From Nemertoderma westbladi (taxonomy: Eukaryota; Xenacoelomorpha; Nemertodermatida; Nemertodermatidae), in the NCBI GenBank assembly GCA_032718475.1, contig JAUCBJ010006209.1:1-41193 (forward strand): DNA of 41,193 nt, read 5' to 3'. This document shows positions 36,601 through 41,193 of the stretch, piece by piece (position 1 is the first letter of the stretch; each line of letters opens with the position of its first letter). The notes beneath the pieces were generated by a model. That model saw nothing but the letters and a program-made list of their open reading frames with translations. It did no database searches and was not told where the DNA came from. Position numbers and translations under genes: made by a program.

Positions 36601-37072
36601 CGCAGAAAGACTGGTATACTTCACAAACCCACCACCTCCCCCCCCCCCCCCCCCCCCTTCCATTTTATTCCATGTTTATAATACTGAAAGTTCAAACTGA
36701 AATTAATTGAACGTTACCAGCCACGGCAATACGGGCAAAGAATAGCTGCTCTGCGACCGGTGCAACATTTTAAATTGATGGATGAGACTTTTTTCAATTG
36801 CATGTAGCAAGATTGAAAGCTAGAATGAAACTTCTACAGTAATTAACTAAGAAAATCTCTGTTGCAACCTCATTTAGGCTACTTGTTGTGAACAATTGGG
36901 ATGATGTGGGAGGCACCTTATTATGAGTATTTGGTGTTTGTTTAATTATCCATAAGGGTGTAACTTAAACAACTAGCCTACTCTACTGTTGAATACGGGA
37001 ATACGTAGGCCTGATATGTAGAACTGAATAATGTACAACATTAAAAATGCTGGACCTGATCGATCTTTCATT
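36601..37072. other. Intergenic DNA with a C tract
   Basis: A C run at 36638-36657 follows the retrotransposon relic. The rest shows nothing recognisable. It would contain the 3' UTR of the membrane-protein gene (- strand). Confidence 0.45.
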
Positions 37073-37347
37073 TTAAGCCAATTCTTCATTTGACGAAGCA
37101 TCCGACTCAATTATCACCTGGTACCACGACGCAAATGCATTGCGAGTGTTTCCTAATGTCTTCCCTTGAAACCACTTTACCAGACAAATAATGATCATGA
37201 TAGTAACAGACAGAGTTATCACGACTGCCACAGTAATTCCAGCCACCTGCCACGGAGTTACGTGATTGGTCGAACTTTCTTGCGGAATTCTCTTTTCTAG
37301 TGTTCCTTTTCGTTCCCCACACATTCCAGGTTCCTCTACATTAAATT
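37073..37347 (-). CDS. Cysteine-rich single-pass membrane protein, last exon (transmembrane and tail)
   Basis: This exon starts after acceptor ATTTTTCGTTTCAG in phase 1 and ends at TAA. It encodes a short juxtamembrane segment with one Cys (EEPGMCGERKG), a clear transmembrane helix (VAGITVAVVITLSVTIMIII then CLV), a basic stop-transfer KWFQGK, and a cytoplasmic tail of about 30 residues ending ESDASSNEELA. The phase matches the preceding exon at 37718-37895 (the G plus AA make a Glu codon). The family is unknown to me. A type I receptor-like or adhesion protein is the natural reading. Confidence 0.7.
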
Positions 37348-37717
37348 CTGAAACGAAAAATAGCAAATTTTACTACTCAGACAAATACAGAAATTAAGAA
37401 TAAAATACACAGGATACTGTACTGTTAAAGTAAGCTTAACTAGCATTTCTTTCAGCAATTGTAGCTAACAGCGAAATGAGTTGTTTGCAGAAGTTGTTTT
37501 CGATCTACATGTGGGTTCTAGTAAAAAAATATTGTTGTTGTCCCTTTTAATTGCAACCATACCATGTAGTACACTATACTTTGATAGTCTATTGTTGTAG
37601 CCCCTACCCAATGTTAATTAATTAAATAATAATATTTCAATAAATTAAATATACTGTATTTACTGTGGCATAACGTCGGCGTAAATATTGCGGTCTCGAT
37701 CAACCAATCAAACTAAC

Positions 37718-37895
37718 CAGATTTCAGACAGAATCTTTTGTACTTGTTGTTCGCACAATCGCTGTCTGTACGGCATTCTCGACAGGCGTGGTCGCTATGG
37801 TGACAGAATTGTCGGGTCTGTGTGCAATCTTCATCACTAATGCACTGAACGCACTTACCTAAGTGACAGCGTTGAAATTCCCGGTCCCAACATTC
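37718..37895 (-). CDS. Cysteine-rich single-pass membrane protein, internal exon
   Basis: A 178-bp exon, phase 0 in and phase 1 out, with acceptor CTTACAACGCAG (weak pyrimidine tract) and donor GTTAGT. It encodes two cysteine-rich modules of the form C-x2-C-x2-D-x-D-C-x(6)-C: CVQCISDEDCTQTRQFC and CRECRTDSDCANNKYKRFC. Ten cysteines in 59 residues indicate a disulfide-bonded extracellular region. Upstream exons, including the signal peptide, were not found and may lie beyond the window or be too short to see. Confidence 0.65.
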
Positions 37896-38319
37896 CTGCG
37901 TTGTAAGATGAATTTGCTTATTAAGTTGGAGCAATATGGAGAAACAATGTGTTTTGTGTTTTTGAATGTTTTTTTAATATTGGAGAATGTTCTACCTAGT
38001 GAATTATAGAACATTATAGTATATTTTTCTATGGTAGCTCTTGTTTATTTACTACAGTAGCTAATATTTTTAGAAAATAAAAAAAATTATATAAGCTGTA
38101 AACTGTTATAATATCATCAATATTATTGGTCATTAATATATTCTCCTACAGTTTAAACCTGCAATATCAATGTTTTCACATTTTTTAATAATTAAAAAAA
38201 TACGAACTACTGTAGTAAAAAAAACACTAGCTACCATAAAAACTAGATAATAATAAATGAATTGTTGTGGGGTGAGTGACGGTGAATTAAATATATAATG
38301 TAGATAGGACAATATGATA
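37896..38319. other. Probable intron of the membrane-protein gene
   Basis: Very AT-rich. No exon of the membrane protein could be recognised here. Confidence 0.4.
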
Positions 38320-38460
38320 ATGCTCTCCATAGCGAAAAATATCAACCGGCCCTATTGGGGCTCGAACCCGATACCTAGGTTTCAAACTTCTGGTTATCAT
38401 CAGCCGGGTGACTGTACTGAGCTACCAGACCGGATGAATATTTCGCTGTGGAGTGGGAGA
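38320..38460 (-). repeat. tRNA-like sequence inside a longer inverted repeat
   Basis: On the - strand, CCGGTCT...TAGCTCAGTACAG (A-box-like)...GGGTTCGAGCCC (perfect B box)...GGGCCGG. The outer 7-base halves pair as an acceptor-like stem (with G:U pairs). Outside it the flanks are also inverted: CTCCATAGCGAAAAATATC on one side and, reversed, CTCCACAGCGAAATATTCATC on the other. D and anticodon stems are poor, so this is not called a functional tRNA gene; a SINE or foldback element derived from a tRNA is more likely. Confidence 0.6.
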
Positions 38461-40086
38461 TCATATTTAGGCCAACTAATCACTCAAAGGAAAGTACAAG
38501 TTCGTTCGTTATTCCCGTGCTCTGCCAGAAATGGCAACCATGCCTCAAAGAATAACTATTATACAGTGTTGTAGAAACCACTGTAACCCCGTAATGCCTG
38601 GCCCAGGCTGTTAATTAATAATAATAAATAAACTAGATAGATGTTCTAGAACACTTACCAATAACAAAAATACAAAAATTACCGTATTTTTTAAATTTCA
38701 AAAATATTGAGATAAGCTATAGGGCCTACTAGTGCCGCCAAAGAGTTTACTGCACCGGGGTTGTCGTTTAGGTATCTACCGTAGTATTACTACAAAAATG
38801 TTTCGGATACTGGCCTACATCCGCGATCTCCATCCAAATTGTTTATACTACTGCAGCTATTGCAACTATTTTAAAAATGATGTTGAACATGAGAGCTATT
38901 ATTCAAATGAAAAGTTCTAGAACATTGCCTTTTGTTCTAGAACATTTTATTTTTCTTAATACAAGCCTTCTTTTACGATATTTTAGAACAATCTACAGTA
39001 GGCCTAGCAGTATAATATTACGAGCCTAGATTAATTCATTTTAACAATTTGTGAGGTTTGCTTTTTAATAATAATTATTGATGCCTAACATTTTAAATTA
39101 AAAGTTCTAATTCTAAGTCATAAGTAGCAGTATAACGTAACGATAGTGAAGGTTTTGGAGGGTTTTATAGTTTTGAAATTTCTATAAGTTATACAGTTAT
39201 TTATACGGTATCTATAGCAACGGGCTAACCTCAATCACACCTTGGGCTTCGCAATACAATATATCGTCGCCTTCCAGCCCTCTAATTAAACTACATAATA
39301 TAGAAACCATTAAGATGTAGACCACATGGTGGCAATTAAAAGTATTTATAATGACCAACATTATTGAAGTATTAATTTTTTTCTGATAGAGATAATTAAT
39401 TAGGCCTATAGCTAGAAATATTCTGGAAATATAATTATAAACAGCCTGAGAAACGCGATAATTGGAATCTTGGAAGATATATCACCTCTACATTTTTCCA
39501 TTGTAAAGAATATGATAATGACCTTAAAAAACCAAGAGTTCTAAATTGTAAATTATTGTAATTATGCATTGCGTATAAAATCACATGAAAAACGATATAT
39601 TGACTGGCAACTCTTGGCAATTGTATATAATTATATAATGAAAATAGGATATTATATTGATGTGTTTGGGATCTTATATTGTATAGTATACCACACATCG
39701 ATGATGCTTTAACCATCCAATGAAAATGTTGGCCTAGATAATTCTTTCATACAGCTCAGTAGTAATGGTTACCCCTCTTTGGCGACAGTTTGGTCCCACT
39801 TCGCACCTTGGGTGTTAAGTAGGTCATTAATTAATTAAACAATTAATTAATTGGTCGATTAAACAATTAATTAATTGTTTAATCAATCGATTTGTATCAA
39901 ATAATGTTGCCAAAGGCAATTTAATTTGATACAAATCAATCAGATAGGGGATGCGCAATGAATAAATTGTACTACAGCAAATGAAATATACAATACTATA
40001 GGCACTGTGCAATACAATATACAGTATATTTGTATTATTTTTGCCGTACAGTAGGTAAAGATAGAATGAAATATAAAGATGCGAGC
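38461..40086. other. AT-rich DNA without a recognised gene
   Basis: No supported gene. It contains several TTCTAGAACA words at 38640-38950 and a strong palindrome at 39889-39937 (14-bp perfect arms GATTTGTATCAAAT) next to AATTAATTAATTG-type palindromic repeats at 39825-39885. Confidence 0.45.
39889..39937. repeat. Perfect 14-bp inverted repeat (hairpin or cruciform)
   Basis: The arms GATTTGTATCAAAT and ATTTGATACAAATC surround a 21-base loop that itself contains TTGCC-AAA-GGCAA. No T tract or gene end makes it an obvious terminator. Confidence 0.85.
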
Positions 40087-40424
40087 GGGGCCCAAAACAT
40101 AAATTAGCCTCACACGAAAATAAAGTGGGCCAGCTTGGTCCTAGCTCAACCCCTCAATAATCTGTGGCTGCTTGGGCTCTTATTAGACGTAGCATGACTA
40201 ATCCCATTGAACCCTATGTTGAGTTATACTCTAAGTCAACGTGGGCCTGCCACACATTTTAAATTATTCAAACCTCCAGCTTCGTTATTATGCCAATTCG
40301 CCCGAGAAATTATAATAAACATCTGCTCTTGCAATAGATTGCATTCTTTCGCATTGTACTTTATGAAGCAGTCCACGCGCGTATTAGCTCAACGACAAAG
40401 CCAATACCCAAACACCATGTTCTA

Positions 40425-40445
40425 GCCTCCCTCTATAATAGCCCC
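40425..40445 (+). promoter_or_regulatory. Possible TATA box of the gene at 40580
   Basis: CTCTATAATAGCC lies about 145 bp before the ATG, followed by CATTCACCGCATTCCCATTC-type sequence. Positional inference only. Confidence 0.25.
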
Positions 40446-40579
40446 CATTCACCGCATTCCCATTCATTCTCTAATTTTATTTTTAAAAGTTTTATTTATT
40501 TTCATAAAAGTTTTATTTATTTAAAATTTTGTAAAATCATTCAGCGAAAATTCATAATATCAATTGACATTGCTATATA

Positions 40580-41193
40580 ATGCCTAGTTATGAAAGATGC
40601 TTGGTTTGTAATAAAGAAATGAGACAAGACAAGCTATCTCGTCATATGGAAAGACATAGAAAGGATAAACTAATGGATCCATTACCAAAGAAATTTAAAA
40701 AATCCGAAGATATTTTTAGTGAAGAAGAAAAGAAAAAGAGAGTTGAACGTGATATATTAAATATAAAACAGACAATGGAAAATAAATTTCATAAAGTTAT
40801 GAATATTTTGAAAGGGATACAAAAACAGTTACCCCTAGAAAATGACGAGAATTTGAGTGAGAAAGATGAAGAAGAAGAGGACGATGAGATGGAGAATGAA
40901 AATAGTGAGGGTCAAGATGAAGTTGAAGAGAGTGAGGTTGAGAACGAAGTGAGTGAAGGTCATGAAGATGACGAAGAAAGTGAAGGTCAGGAAGAGGGTG
41001 AAGAAAGCGAAGGTCAGGAAGAGAATGAAGAAAATGAAGAACAGGAAGAGGATGAAGAAAGTGAAGAACAGGAAGAGGATGACGAAAGTGAAGGTCAGAA
41101 AGAGGATGAAGAAAGTGAAGGTCAGGAAGAGGACGAAGAAAGTGAAGGTCAGGAAAGTGAAGAAGATGATGAAAATGATAATAATAAGGAAAT
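40580..41193 (+). CDS. Acidic repeat protein with an N-terminal zinc-finger-like motif (partial, runs off the window)
   Basis: The frame is open from the ATG at 40580 to the window end (204 codons). The start MPSYERCLVCNKEMRQDKLS then RHMERH fits a CxxC-x11-HxxxH zinc-finger-like pattern at residues 7-25. A basic stretch (RKDKLMDPLPKKFKKS) and a helical segment with likely coiled-coil character follow (EEEKKKRVERDILNIKQTME). From about residue 95 the protein is almost only E, D, S, G, Q and N in repeats of the type EESEGQEED. The C-terminus is not in the window. I do not recognise the family. A single basic zinc finger followed by low complexity could be a cellular nuclear protein or an accessory gene of a large mobile element or virus-like insertion. 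Confidence 0.6.
   Translation, partial: MPSYERCLVCNKEMRQDKLSRHMERHRKDKLMDPLPKKFKKSEDIFSEEEKKKRVERDILNIKQTMENKFHKVMNILKGIQKQLPLENDENLSEKDEEEEDDEMENENSEGQDEVEESEVENEVSEGHEDDEESEGQEEGEESEGQEENEENEEQEEDEESEEQEEDDESEGQKEDEESEGQEEDEESEGQESEEDDENDNNKE

Overview
This is eukaryotic DNA from an animal. It is AT-rich, has spliced genes with GT-AG introns, a tRNA-derived SINE, non-LTR retrotransposon relics, hAT-like and other terminal-inverted-repeat (TIR) elements and long satellites. The SINE body type and the scattered octamer TAGGCCTA make me favour a marine invertebrate, perhaps a non-vertebrate deuterostome. That placement is an impression, not a demonstration.

Layout. A sterol delta-7 reductase gene (DHCR7 family, + strand) has three phase-0 coding exons at 932-1696, 1982-2170 and 10195-10491. 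Its 8 kb second intron holds a SINE, an endonuclease fragment, an intronless gene for a small secreted, possibly GPI-anchored cysteine-rich protein (5802-6488), and a CR1/L2-like relic interrupted by a small TIR element. From 10.6 to 16.1 kb there are further TIR elements and no recognised gene. An NDR-type kinase gene (STK38/STK38L family, - strand) has four phase-0 coding exons at 34205-34498, 33538-34011, 33151-33405 and 16737-17123. Together they encode an intact 469-residue kinase.

The third intron of the kinase gene is 16 kb and almost wholly repetitive. Next to the exon 3 donor is a minisatellite of about 100 units whose unit is a copy of the exon-end/donor-site junction. Beyond it lies a nest of three elements, each with its own TIRs and target duplication. 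A hAT-like element (17246-30927) holds a TA-flanked 12.6 kb element (17732-30376), whose 85-bp satellite is interrupted by a 2.4 kb element (19993-22412). The 12.6 kb element consists mainly of 85-bp and 39-bp satellites, and both appear to be amplified forms of its own subterminal motif.

From 35.1 kb to the end there is a decayed reverse-transcriptase relic, the last two visible exons of a cysteine-rich single-pass membrane protein (- strand), a tRNA-like hairpin, and an open reading frame running off the window with a zinc-finger-like start and a long acidic repeat.

The two strongest second-look items are: (1) the minisatellite seeded by a 5' splice site, which places tens of donor-like sequences directly after the true one; and (2) a recurring architecture, seen in at least five unrelated-looking TIR elements, in which one short motif is scattered through the element with mirrored orientation in the two halves. 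In one case that motif has grown into about 10 kb of satellite.
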